DNA from: JALQTD01 sp036825655
GTDB lineage: Bacteria > Bacteroidota > Bacteroidia > Flavobacteriales_D > Sanyastnellaceae
Direction of reading: 5' to 3'
DNA length: 13,541 nt
Assembly: GCA_036825655.1 (NCBI GenBank)
Contig: DAISXU010000058.1
Span: 1-13,541 of the forward strand
The notes below the pieces were generated by a model. It saw nothing but the letters and a program-made list of their open reading frames with translations, was not told where the DNA came from and did not search any database. The position numbers and the translations under genes were made by a program. Below, one piece after another: positions 1-7,625 of the stretch. Position 1 is the stretch's first letter, and the number at the start of each line of letters is the position of its first letter.

Positions 1-228
1 CTCGGTGCCATGATGCTTCAACCAGCTTTCAAACCTCAGCTCTCAAGTGCAATGCGCCAGGAGTTGGAGGACTATTTCGCAATGGACGCCGAACTGATTG
101 CCGAACCATCGATGCTGGATTCAATCGCCTATTACAGGCATGAAGTGGAGGTGGAGCCTGAAAATTTAGGGTACGCTGTCATCGAACGGATTCTTGCGCA
201 ACACCAACTCGCGAATTCGTTGGCTTAA
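1..228 (+). CDS. C-terminal part of an unidentified protein, truncated by the window edge
   Basis: The frame is open from the first base (Leu-Gly-Ala precede the first Met at base 10) and ends at TAA 226-228. The 72 or so visible residues are therefore probably the tail of a longer protein, not a complete small gene. They are mostly acidic and helical in look, with no signal peptide, membrane segment or Cys. The stretch resembling Kp.Ls...R.eLedyF..D.elI (about residues 8-30 from Met10) recalls the C-terminal tail of sulfotransferase-family proteins, where a similar helix precedes the stop. That is a weak resemblance from memory and should not be used as a name. Its stop overlaps the stop of the convergent WbqC gene by four bases. 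The polysaccharide genes next door make a carbohydrate-related role plausible but unproven. Confidence 0.55.
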   Translation, partial: LGAMMLQPAFKPQLSSAMRQELEDYFAMDAELIAEPSMLDSIAYYRHEVEVEPENLGYAVIERILAQHQLANSLA

Positions 229-968
229 ACGGAGGGTTCTGGCGAGTTGAGGCTCGCTATTACGGTGCGTTGTCCCAAATGCATGAGCAGGTGAAGGATG
301 GATGCAGATCGCTCGTTTTCAGGGAGCTCATGTAGTCGGCCACCTAGGTTGGGTTGAAGGAATTGCAATTCCAGACCTCGGCCAGTAAAGCGTTCCTCGT
401 CATACAAATCTCGTCCGCCAGGTGGGTTGATGTAGGAGGATGCCCCGAAATGTCTGGTGATTTCAAAGACGCGCTCATGCCTCCGAACGACATCTTGTGG
501 ATGCAATCTAACTTGTTGTTCAATGGCCAGCATCGTAGCATCCGTTCGCACAATCTCGGTATCGAGATGCAGGTGGTTGGCCACCAAGATTAAACTATCC
601 ACCAACCAATTGCTCAAGGATGAAGCTGAAAGTCCTGCGATTTCCTCAATGAGGGGCTTGGTTTCTTTGTAAAACGGTGCTTTTCCGTACTGGTGTTGAC
701 ACTGCATCAACCACTGCTTGCTCCAGCTGCGCATTTCACGAAGTTGCACTTCGCGAATGGGCGTTCCAAGAGGAGGGCGCTCGACGGGGAGATTCATCCA
801 AATGATTTCCTTCTGTCGAACCCATCGGTTTCTTGTGATCCAGGATTTTTTAGTGAAGTCCACCGCGTCATGAATAACAAAGGCATCCACCTTACTCATC
901 AGCTGGAAGTAGCCGAGATAGGGCAAGAAGTAGGGTTGCATGATGGCAATGCGGTGACGGGAATCCAT
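225..968 (-). CDS. WbqC family protein
   Basis: This 247-residue protein matches the WbqC-like family (PF08889) throughout. The N-terminal signature IAIMQPYFLPYLGYFQ lies at residues 7-22, followed by DAFVIHDAVDF (28-38), the KKSWITRNRW segment (40-49) and, near the C-terminus, YINPPGG..LYDEERF from residue 179. The family is typically about 230-250 residues and occurs in O-antigen, capsule and other surface-polysaccharide loci; its exact biochemical reaction is not something I can state. I chose the ATG at 968-966 because the conserved region begins six residues later and the length then fits the family. An in-frame ATG at 1028 would add 20 residues with no family-like features. No signal peptide is present, so the protein is cytoplasmic. 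It is transcribed divergently from the glycosyltransferase/wecB pair, which supports a shared role in glycan synthesis. Confidence 0.88.
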   Translation of the reverse strand: MDSRHRIAIMQPYFLPYLGYFQLMSKVDAFVIHDAVDFTKKSWITRNRWVRQKEIIWMNLPVERPPLGTPIREVQLREMRSWSKQWLMQCQHQYGKAPFYKETKPLIEEIAGLSASSLSNWLVDSLILVANHLHLDTEIVRTDATMLAIEQQVRLHPQDVVRRHERVFEITRHFGASSYINPPGGRDLYDEERFTGRGLELQFLQPNLGGRLHELPENERSASILHLLMHLGQRTVIASLNSPEPSV

Positions 969-1074
969 GTGGAAGTGCTCTGCAAGCGAAGTTAAGGTGT
1001 GGAACGCGTTGGCCCCCTCTTTGCGCATTCAATCCCATCGAGCCGATTAGTCCTTTGTGGTGTAATTTGCACGC

Positions 1075-2370
1075 GTGAAAAGGGTTTTGATCATCGCCTA
1101 TTATTGGCCTCCCTCTGGTGGGGGTGGGGTTCAGCGGTGGTTGAAGTTTGTGAAGTATTTGCCAAATGCGGGTTGGGAACCGGTCCTTGTTGTTCCAGAG
1201 GGAGCAAGTTATCCCGTCATTGACTTGGATTTGCTGAAAGAAGTTTCGAGCGATTTGGAGGTGATCCGATGCCCCATTGTAGAACCTGCGGGTTGGTTGG
1301 AGAGAATCAAAGGAAATGCCATTCAAGCGCAGCGCCTGGGTTCGGGGTCCAATGGCGATGAAAAAGAAGAGAAATGGAGCGGTCGGTTGATTCGTTGGAT
1401 CCGAGGGAACGTGTTCATTCCGGATTCGAGGTTTCTCTGGATTCGACCTGCTTCAAGAAGAATCAAAACGTGGCTGAAGTCAAATGAAATCGACGCGGTG
1501 GTGTCAACAGGGCCGCCTCATTCTGTGCATTTGATTGCAGCGTCTGTCAAGAAAGCCCACCCGGACATTCCCTGGATGGCTGATTTCCGAGACCCGTGGT
1601 CCGATATGGATTATTTGGACGATTTCCTCCTGACACCCAGAAGCCGCCGCCGTCAAAAATACTTGGAGCAGCAGGTCATTGCATTGGCAGACCGCGTCGT
1701 AATTACGTCGCCGTCAGCCTGTGATTCCCTCCTGGGAAGACCTTTGAAGGAGAAGGATGAGCAGGTGGTTTGGATTCCCAATGGGTACGATGAGGAAGAT
1801 GGATTTGGGATGACGCAAGCACCAGCAGAAGGCCCTCTGCTCATCGGATTCTTCGGGGCTTTGTATTACAGCCGCAATGCCCCAGGGCTATGGAAGGCGG
1901 TTTGCACTTGGAACAGCGATTCAAACCGGAGGCCCATCCAATTGCTGTTCTACGGAACCGTCGACCCCAAGATGCAAGCGGAGCTGAATGCTACCCTTTC
2001 TCCGAGAGATTGGATGCTGTGCGGAAGCATTCCGCATCATGAAGTTCCGAGCGCTTTGGGCAGTTGCCATGGGTTGTTGCTGATTCAAAACAACAACAAC
2101 ACAGGAAAAAGGACGATCCCGGGGAAAGTGTTCGAGTACCTTGCTGCCCATCGCCCTTTGGTGGTGTCGGGAGCCATGCCCAGCGATTTGCAATCGCTCG
2201 TGGCCTCTTGGGGATTTGAGATGTGCGGCGTGGATGATGAATCCGGTTTCATGTCGCAGCTCGAGGGGGTGCAACAAAATCGCCTCGGAAACGTAGACCC
2301 AACGGCCTTCCGACGCGATCGGTTGACTCAAAAAATCAGCGAAGAATTGCTGGCCCTCACGCAGAATTAG
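1075..2370 (+). CDS. Glycosyltransferase, GT4-like (GT-B fold)
   Basis: This 431-residue protein starts with a GTG at 1075. The first residues, KRVLIIAYYWPPSGGGGVQR, are the typical opening of a Bacteroidota GT4-like family: a beta strand, then a glycine-rich loop near the acceptor site. Further marks are ADFRDPW (169-175) in the N-terminal Rossmann domain, IPNGYDEED (from about 234) at the domain linker, LLIGFFGALYYSRN (about 256 on) opening the C-terminal domain, and IPGKVFEYLAAHRPLV (348 on). The last corresponds to the nucleotide-sugar-binding segment with its conserved Glu (E354). Donor and acceptor sugars cannot be read from the sequence. There is no signal peptide; the enzyme probably acts at the cytoplasmic face. 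wecB follows after nine bases, so the two are almost certainly co-transcribed. A run of four Asn codons (about 2092-2103) sits just before the donor-binding motif. Confidence 0.88.
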   Translation: MKRVLIIAYYWPPSGGGGVQRWLKFVKYLPNAGWEPVLVVPEGASYPVIDLDLLKEVSSDLEVIRCPIVEPAGWLERIKGNAIQAQRLGSGSNGDEKEEKWSGRLIRWIRGNVFIPDSRFLWIRPASRRIKTWLKSNEIDAVVSTGPPHSVHLIAASVKKAHPDIPWMADFRDPWSDMDYLDDFLLTPRSRRRQKYLEQQVIALADRVVITSPSACDSLLGRPLKEKDEQVVWIPNGYDEEDGFGMTQAPAEGPLLIGFFGALYYSRNAPGLWKAVCTWNSDSNRRPIQLLFYGTVDPKMQAELNATLSPRDWMLCGSIPHHEVPSALGSCHGLLLIQNNNNTGKRTIPGKVFEYLAAHRPLVVSGAMPSDLQSLVASWGFEMCGVDDESGFMSQLEGVQQNRLGNVDPTAFRRDRLTQKISEELLALTQN

Positions 2371-2379
2371 ATTCCCACC

Positions 2380-3471
2380 ATGCACTTGCTCATCGTCATA
2401 GGAACTCGACCTAATTTCATAAAAGTAACCCAGTTTAGGCAGGTTATACAATCAAAAAACTTGGGCAAATTAACCCTGGTGCACACGGGGCAACATTACG
2501 ATCAATTGATGTCCCAGGTGTTTTTTGATCAATTTGGTCTTCGTCCTGATCACATTCTTCAATTGAAGGGAGAAAGTGCCGGAGCGCAGTTTGCCAACAT
2601 GACCCAGCAGTTGGTTGAGTTGATGGAGCAGTTGAAGCCTGATTTCGTCATGGTTCCAGGGGATGTTAACAGCACGCTCGCGGGCGCGCTTGCCGCTCAG
2701 CGCTTGGGCATCCCAGTTGGCCACCTAGAGGCCGGATTGCGCAGTTTCGACCGGACGATGCCGGAAGAGATCAACCGCATTTTAGTTGACCAATTGTCGA
2801 CCCACCATTTTATTACGGAGGCCTCGGGTCTTGAGCATCTGAGAACAGAGGGGCTGGATGAGCTCGAAGCAACGGAGAATGTTCATTTTGTTGGCAATAC
2901 CATGATCGACACTTTGGTGGCCTTTGACCCAGCCATCCAGGCGAGCCAAGTGCTTTCGGAACTGGGTCTTTCCGAAGGCGACTCATTTTTATTGATGACC
3001 ATGCACCGCCCAGCTACAGTGGACCATGCCTCTGGTTGTCAGTTCATTTTGGATCTGTTGGGAAAACTTGTTCATCGGATGCCGGTAGTTTTTCCCATGC
3101 ACCCGAGGACGCGCAAGAATTTCGAACGATTGGGGTGGTTGGCTCAGCTGAATCACCCGAACATCATTTTGACTCCTCCTCTCGATTATTTCGCCTTCCA
3201 AAAGCTCATAGCTAGCGCGCAGGCCATCATTACGGATTCTGGCGGAATCCAGGAGGAATCTACGTTTCGTAAGGTTCAATGCGTCACATTGCGGCCCAAT
3301 ACCGAGCGCCCCAGCACCCTTGATCTGGGCACCAATCGGCTCATTCCGAGTTTCGATGTCGAAGCCGTTCTTGACGCTTTAGACCGACCTAAGCAAGGCA
3401 TCGTTCCACCGTTGTGGGATGGCCGAGCCACGGAGCGCATCATCGACGTGCTGCTCGAGTTGAAGAACTGA
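2380..3471 (+). CDS. wecB: UDP-N-acetylglucosamine 2-epimerase (non-hydrolysing)
   Basis: The product is predicted to interconvert UDP-GlcNAc and UDP-ManNAc, supplying ManNAc-type precursors for surface polysaccharide. At 363 residues it has the usual family length and shows the family signatures in order. GTRPNFIK (8-15) is the N-terminal nucleotide loop. PGDVNST (93-99) contains D95. HLEAGLRS (115-122) contains E117, followed by MPEEINR (127-133) with E130. MHRP (208-211) contains H209; HPRTRKNFE begins at H241; TDSGGIQEES (285-294) binds the UDP phosphates; LRPNTERP follows. The Asp, Glu, Glu and His correspond to the residues considered catalytic in E. coli WecB. The protein is cytoplasmic and has no signal peptide. 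The gene starts nine bases after the glycosyltransferase stop, without a clear Shine-Dalgarno, and ends the glycan operon. No dehydrogenase (wecC-like) partner is in the window. Confidence 0.95.
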   Translation: MHLLIVIGTRPNFIKVTQFRQVIQSKNLGKLTLVHTGQHYDQLMSQVFFDQFGLRPDHILQLKGESAGAQFANMTQQLVELMEQLKPDFVMVPGDVNSTLAGALAAQRLGIPVGHLEAGLRSFDRTMPEEINRILVDQLSTHHFITEASGLEHLRTEGLDELEATENVHFVGNTMIDTLVAFDPAIQASQVLSELGLSEGDSFLLMTMHRPATVDHASGCQFILDLLGKLVHRMPVVFPMHPRTRKNFERLGWLAQLNHPNIILTPPLDYFAFQKLIASAQAIITDSGGIQEESTFRKVQCVTLRPNTERPSTLDLGTNRLIPSFDVEAVLDALDRPKQGIVPPLWDGRATERIIDVLLELKN

Positions 3472-3532
3472 GCCTTCTACATGTTGCTGTGCGTAACTCC
3501 AATGCATTTCTATATTAAGTACGCAGAAAGGC
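3472..3532 (+). terminator. Possible two-part hairpin after wecB (weak)
   Basis: Two nested inverted repeats occupy the gap downstream of wecB. The outer pair is GCCTTC (3472-3477) with GAAAGGC (3526-3532), which needs one bulged A. The inner pair is TGCGTA (3490-3495) with TACGCA (3520-3525). The sequence AATAATTT follows directly. It could end wecB transcription, but the 24-base loop, the asymmetric internal loop and the absence of a true T-run make this uncertain. It could also be chance pairing or a 5' leader structure for the next gene. Confidence 0.25.
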
Positions 3533-3534
3533 AA

Positions 3535-3542
3535 TAATTTCG
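3535..3542 (+). promoter_or_regulatory. Candidate Bacteroidota -7 promoter element for the secretion operon
   Basis: TAATTTCG differs at one position from the Bacteroidota -7 consensus TAnnTTTG and lies 22 bases before the ATG of the type B adhesin gene. This would place transcription initiation roughly 15-18 bases upstream of the start codon. No convincing -33 TTTG element is found 19-21 bases upstream. The call rests mainly on position, since a promoter is expected between the glycan operon and this unit. Confidence 0.25.
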
Positions 3543-3564
3543 TGTCCAATAAAAGGGCTGAAGT

Positions 3565-6500
3565 ATGAATCTGGCAATGCATGGTGTGCTTCGATGTTGG
3601 TTGTTGAGCTGTGGTCTGTTCCTGCTGGGAGAAGCTGTTTTAGGCCAAACACCATTTGCTCAAATCGGCACTTCACCCGCTGCGCAAGGCGGAGTTGTTG
3701 AGGTTTGTGCCGGATCGACCATTCAATTTCAAAGTTTGAGCACTGGGGTGGGTTTGCTAACTACCTACACGTGGAACTTCGGTGCAGGGGCTGTGCCAGC
3801 CACAGCAAGTGGAGCTGGTCCGCACAACGTGCTGTATCCATCTGCGGTTGGGACGGTGAATGTGAATTTGGCAGTGGACAACCAAAATGGCCAACCCACG
3901 GACGCGACTTCGCTTACGGTGGTCGTCTTTGAGCAGCCCCAGAGCAACTTGCTATTGGGCAATTCCAACCCGTCATTCTCCACCACGGTGCAAGATGGCT
4001 TGACGGTTTTCAAGCGTTGCCAAAGCACGTCGGAGGCCACCTTCGAGTTGACTTCCACCCTGCCCTCATCGTGGAGCCAAACATTCAATTGGGGTGACGG
4101 AACAAGCGTCCAAACGGAGGCGGATTTGGTCTCACAAACCATCGCGCACACCTATCCCATCGGTCAATTCTACCTGACACATACCGTCAGCACGCCGGAT
4201 AATTGCAGCGATACCCGAACCTACATTGTTTTCAATGGCAGCGCACCGCTGGTGAACATTGAAGGGCAAGGTGCAACCACTTGTCTGCCGTTTCCTTATG
4301 AGATTGACATCCTCTCAAATGATGTTCCCATCGATTATGTGGTCAGTTTCTCGGACAATTCGCCCAACGATGTTTTCAGCACGTCGAGCGATACCACCTT
4401 GGCGCACGTCTTTGATTCCAATTCATGCGGAGTGGACTATGTGTACGCCCCGGGATTGCCTCCGATTGAGAATGCGTTTTCAGCAACAATCGTAGCACAG
4501 AACCTCTGCAGCGTCGGTGGTTTTCCGACCGTTTTCACGGTAGGACCCATCACCATCTCATCTTCGGCCAACGCATCATTCACGCAGGATTCGCCCAATC
4601 CGATGTGTGAAAACGAAACGGTGGTTCTTACCGACACCTCAAGCGATGGCGCGAACATCAGCTCCACTGGATGTGACAGCACCTACAGCAGGGTCTGGGT
4701 TTTGCCTCCGGGAGCCACGGTCCAATCCGGTGAGTTGGGGACTTTCAACGGCCTAGTGGGAGCGGATTACGATCACACGGGTTGGACGCAAGGCGATCCG
4801 GAAGTGACCATTGCATTTGATGGACCAGGCGCCTATTCCATTTCCTTGTTCGTGGGCAATTCCTGCGGAGCGGATTCGGTGGTGCAGGTCGTCGAGGTCA
4901 TTCCTACCGCAGAGGTTGATTTTTCGTTTTACGACCAAACCCTTTGTTCAGGTGACTCAACGGAAATCTTCGAAATAACGGCGACGGAGAATTACACCAT
5001 TGTTTGGTCCGTTGGCGATTTTGATGGCGTCAACCCCGTACTTCCAGCAGGTGGTGCTGGCCTAGGGCCCTTTGATTCTCCTTCTTGGAACCCCGTCAAC
5101 ACGGGCAATCAAAATGGGAGCTTCACCTTAACGGCGACCGTCGCTTGCACCGATCAAGACCCCATACAACACGTGGTGACCGTTGGGCCGGAAGGGTTGG
5201 TTTTGCCAGATCCCAGCACCTCGGTGATTTGCAGCGGTGCTTCTGCGGATGTAACCATCGAAAGCAATGTGGACGATGCCAGTTTCTCTTGGACCTTCAA
5301 TTCTCCGGCCGAACTCTCAGGGGCTTCGAATGGAACTGGGAGTGATTTGAATGATGTGCTCGTCAATTCAGGGTCTTCCATTCAGACGGTGGCTTACACC
5401 ATTAGCATCTCGGGTGTGGCCTGTCCTGGTCCAGATTCGCTGGTATACGTGGATGTTCAGCCGCAGATGACCTTCCCTTTGTTCCCTGACTTGGCTGCGT
5501 GTCCAGGCGGATTCATCGAGGTGGAGGACGTGGAGCCGGTGGATGGGGCGACTTGGAGTTGGGAAAACGATGACGCCGCAGTGGGCTTAGGGAACAGCGG
5601 AACTGGGAATGTTCCAGACTTCATTGCAGGCGCAAATTCTGGTGCCGATCCGCTCGTCAGCACGGTGACTTTAACGGGCTCGGTAGCCGATTGCCCTGAA
5701 ACAACAACCAGCTTTGAAGTGACGGTATACGACCTTCCGACGGCTGAATTCAGCGTGTCGCCCAATGGCGGTTTGGACTGTGTGACTGGTGAAGCCACCA
5801 TCAACAGTTCAGCGGACCCATCGGGTTCCACCTTTGCCTGGAGCGGCCCTGGCATTGTCAGCGGCATCGGTTCAGCTACGCCCGTTGTGGATGCCGTCGG
5901 TACTTACACGGCCGAGGTCACGGCGAACACCACGGGGTGCAGCGCACAACTTTCAGTGGAGGTGCTGCCGCCCACTCCCTTGGAAATAATCGATGCTCAG
6001 GTAATGGATGTTTCCTGTTTTGCTGGAGATGACGGGTTTATCGTTGTTGAAACCGATCTGCCAGGGAGTGAACTGGTGTTCGATTGGACTCCAGCTGTGG
6101 GCACCAATGAAGAGGCGGGAGGTTTGGTGGCTGGGAGCTACAATGTGTTCGTTGTCAACGCATCTGGGTGCAGCGATGAGGTTGATTTGGTGGTCAGTCA
6201 ACCTCCGCCCATTGCCATCAACTTGGTGGATTCCATTGCAAGTGAGTGCGGAGAGGAGAACGGATTGCTTCAGGTAGAGGCCGTCGGAGGAGATGGAGGG
6301 TTCACATACAATTGGTCGGGTGCGCCTAATGGGGCGGTCATTGACAACATCGACGCTGGAGACTACACCGTGGAGGTTGTGGATGCCGCGGGATGTGAAG
6401 CGGTTTCCACTTTTGCGTTGGGCTGCGTGGAGTTGATTCCAGTAGAGCCATTCACTTTCATGAGTCCCAATGGGGATCAAAAAAATGATGTGTGGGTCAT

Positions 6501-6717
6501 TGAGCACATCGACCTCTATCCAGGGAATGAAGTTTGGATTTACAATCGCTGGGGCACACTTGTCCACCATGCTTCACCTTACCTCAATGATTGGGATGGT
6601 CGATTCAAGGGAGAGGAATTCCTTCCTTCTGCAACCTATTATTTCCTGATTGACACCCAAAAGAAGTCTCAAGATCCGATTCAGGGCTTTCTAGAAATCC
6701 AAACCGCAGCGCAATGA
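3565..6717 (+). CDS. Secreted multi-PKD/SprB-repeat adhesin-like protein with T9SS type B (CHU_C) sorting domain
   Basis: This is a 1050-residue cell-surface or secreted protein. Residues 1-27 form a signal peptide (hydrophobic stretch about 12-26, predicted cleavage VLG|Q28). Residues about 30-800 are PKD- and Ig-like beta modules. Examples are YTWNFGAG (first module), FNWGDGTSV...HTYP (second, classic PKD), a segment opening ASFTQDSPNPMC, and several starting with an xxxxC(S/P)G pattern such as VICSGAS and LAACPGGF. Two SprB-type repeats follow at about 806-880 and 881-953, each closing with GSYNVFVVNASGC or GDYTVEVVDAAGC. The last 89 residues (962-1050) are the gliding-motility-associated C-terminal domain (TIGR04131/CHU_C): FTFMSPNGDQKNDVW, IYNRWGTLV, DWDGRFKGE, LPSATYYFLID. 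That domain is known to route proteins through the T9SS with help from a PorP/SprF protein. The next gene is such a protein and overlaps by ATGA. Likely role: adhesion or gliding. No enzymatic domain was seen. Confidence 0.9.
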   Translation: MNLAMHGVLRCWLLSCGLFLLGEAVLGQTPFAQIGTSPAAQGGVVEVCAGSTIQFQSLSTGVGLLTTYTWNFGAGAVPATASGAGPHNVLYPSAVGTVNVNLAVDNQNGQPTDATSLTVVVFEQPQSNLLLGNSNPSFSTTVQDGLTVFKRCQSTSEATFELTSTLPSSWSQTFNWGDGTSVQTEADLVSQTIAHTYPIGQFYLTHTVSTPDNCSDTRTYIVFNGSAPLVNIEGQGATTCLPFPYEIDILSNDVPIDYVVSFSDNSPNDVFSTSSDTTLAHVFDSNSCGVDYVYAPGLPPIENAFSATIVAQNLCSVGGFPTVFTVGPITISSSANASFTQDSPNPMCENETVVLTDTSSDGANISSTGCDSTYSRVWVLPPGATVQSGELGTFNGLVGADYDHTGWTQGDPEVTIAFDGPGAYSISLFVGNSCGADSVVQVVEVIPTAEVDFSFYDQTLCSGDSTEIFEITATENYTIVWSVGDFDGVNPVLPAGGAGLGPFDSPSWNPVNTGNQNGSFTLTATVACTDQDPIQHVVTVGPEGLVLPDPSTSVICSGASADVTIESNVDDASFSWTFNSPAELSGASNGTGSDLNDVLVNSGSSIQTVAYTISISGVACPGPDSLVYVDVQPQMTFPLFPDLAACPGGFIEVEDVEPVDGATWSWENDDAAVGLGNSGTGNVPDFIAGANSGADPLVSTVTLTGSVADCPETTTSFEVTVYDLPTAEFSVSPNGGLDCVTGEATINSSADPSGSTFAWSGPGIVSGIGSATPVVDAVGTYTAEVTANTTGCSAQLSVEVLPPTPLEIIDAQVMDVSCFAGDDGFIVVETDLPGSELVFDWTPAVGTNEEAGGLVAGSYNVFVVNASGCSDEVDLVVSQPPPIAINLVDSIASECGEENGLLQVEAVGGDGGFTYNWSGAPNGAVIDNIDAGDYTVEVVDAAGCEAVSTFALGCVELIPVEPFTFMSPNGDQKNDVWVIEHIDLYPGNEVWIYNRWGTLVHHASPYLNDWDGRFKGEEFLPSATYYFLIDTQKKSQDPIQGFLEIQTAAQ
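6448..6714 (+). other. Type B T9SS C-terminal sorting domain (CHU_C) within the adhesin gene
   Basis: This segment encodes the terminal domain, residues 962-1050. It carries the hallmark order SPNGDxxND, then IYNRWG, then WDG.., then L.s.TYYFLID. These are the conserved features of the gliding-motility-associated C-terminal domain family. It marks the protein as a T9SS client that is not expected to carry the cleaved type A signal. Confidence 0.9.
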
Positions 6718-7625
6718 GGAACTTACTGCTCATTTTCATGATTGGAATTTGCGGAGTGTCGGTCACGGCACAACAGGATTTGCAATCATCCACGTACTTC
6801 CTGAGCCCATTGGCTTTCAACCCAGCTTATGCGGGCAGCCGAGGTTCGCTCAATGTGCATGCCGTGAACCGGGTGCAGTGGTTGGGTTGGGATGGTGCTC
6901 CAAGGAGTCAAATTTTTTCCGTCAATGCACCTGTGTTTCGTCGCAGGGTAGGGGTTGGATTGTCCTTGGCAACGGATCAGTCTGGTGCACGGAGTGCTTC
7001 AACGGGTTTGTTTCATGCGGCATATCACATGCGTGTAAATGACGACGGATTGAGGCTCTCCTTAGGTTTATCGGCAGGAACCGTTTCCAATGGGTATGAT
7101 TTTTCTTCATTGAGGGCGCAAGATCCGAGCGATACTTTCTATGCTGATGCCTACTTGGATCGTTCTGCCAATTTCGGAGCTGGCGCCTACGTTTGGGACG
7201 ATGTGTGGTATGCGGGCATCAGTGTGCCGCATTTGATGCACCAACCTTTGGCCGGTGACGACCCCAACTCTCCCGATTTGCTGCGCCATGTTTACCTCAG
7301 CGGTGGCTACGCACTGGATCGAGGGCCAGTGGTTACCTACCGCTTTTCTGGCGTGTACAAGAAGGCCCCGCACGCTCCCGCTTCCCTGGATTTGAACATG
7401 ACCGCCTGGGCCTACGATTTGGTCGGAATCGGTGCTTTGTTGCGCTTACGGGAGGGAGTGGGGGTGCATGCAACGTACCGCCTGAGTCAAGAACTCCAAC
7501 TTGTTTATGCCATTGATTTCCCCTTGAATCACTTGCGGGTAGGCAACGGCGGCACACATGAAATCGCGTTGCTTTTTGACCTTTCCAAGAGAAGAGCGGC
7601 CTACGAAAGTCCAAGATATTTCTAA
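6714..7625 (+). CDS. PorP/SprF family type IX secretion outer-membrane protein
   Basis: This 303-residue outer-membrane beta-barrel belongs to the PorP/SprF family (TIGR03519). The signal peptide (1-19, VTA|Q20) is followed by the family's N-terminal signature FNPAYAGSRG (35-44) and by VQWLGWDGAP (54-63). Then come GVGLSLATDQSG, SAGTVSNGYDFSSL, the NFGAGAYVWDDVWYAGISVPHL segment, and a final HEIALLFDL with C-terminal SPRYF (299-303), a common family ending. Members are needed for export or surface retention of the type B substrate encoded beside them, as SprF is for SprB in Flavobacterium johnsoniae. Here the ATG overlaps the adhesin's TGA (ATGA), so translation is probably coupled and the adhesin is the presumed client. 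The downstream OmpA-family gene overlaps by one base. Confidence 0.93.
   Translation: MRNLLLIFMIGICGVSVTAQQDLQSSTYFLSPLAFNPAYAGSRGSLNVHAVNRVQWLGWDGAPRSQIFSVNAPVFRRRVGVGLSLATDQSGARSASTGLFHAAYHMRVNDDGLRLSLGLSAGTVSNGYDFSSLRAQDPSDTFYADAYLDRSANFGAGAYVWDDVWYAGISVPHLMHQPLAGDDPNSPDLLRHVYLSGGYALDRGPVVTYRFSGVYKKAPHAPASLDLNMTAWAYDLVGIGALLRLREGVGVHATYRLSQELQLVYAIDFPLNHLRVGNGGTHEIALLFDLSKRRAAYESPRYF

Noticed and set aside
969..1028. Upstream in-frame ATG extending WbqC by 20 residues
   Set aside because: The family signature starts right after the ATG at 968. The extra residues do not look conserved and would shrink the divergent promoter region to 46 bases. It remains possible.
1061..1070. TGTAATTTGC as a -7 promoter element for the glycosyltransferase gene
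   Set aside because: It is one base short of TAnnTTTG, only about six bases from the GTG start, and has no correctly spaced TTTG upstream.
892..1326. 144-codon minus-strand open frame spanning the divergent wbqC/glycosyltransferase region
   Set aside because: It overlaps the N-terminal coding regions of both real genes, in a different frame from wbqC, and has no recognisable features.
2090..2104. (AAC)n run as a phase-variable microsatellite
   Set aside because: The unit is a triplet, so length change would only alter the Asn count and not the frame. Four units are too few to suggest slippage.
1921..2451. 176-codon minus-strand open frame across the glycosyltransferase/wecB junction
   Set aside because: It lies antisense to two well-supported enzymes, is rich in His and Gln, and has no family-like motif. 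It is a shadow frame.
3565..3645. Possible lipobox LLSC in the adhesin signal peptide
   Set aside because: The Cys lies in the middle of the hydrophobic core, not at its end, and a good signal peptidase I site follows at VLG|Q.
5953..6570. 205-codon open frame on the minus strand opposite the adhesin gene
   Set aside because: It runs antisense to the SprB repeats and CHU_C domain, whose protein is clearly real. The antisense product shows no recognisable domain, signal peptide or sensible composition.
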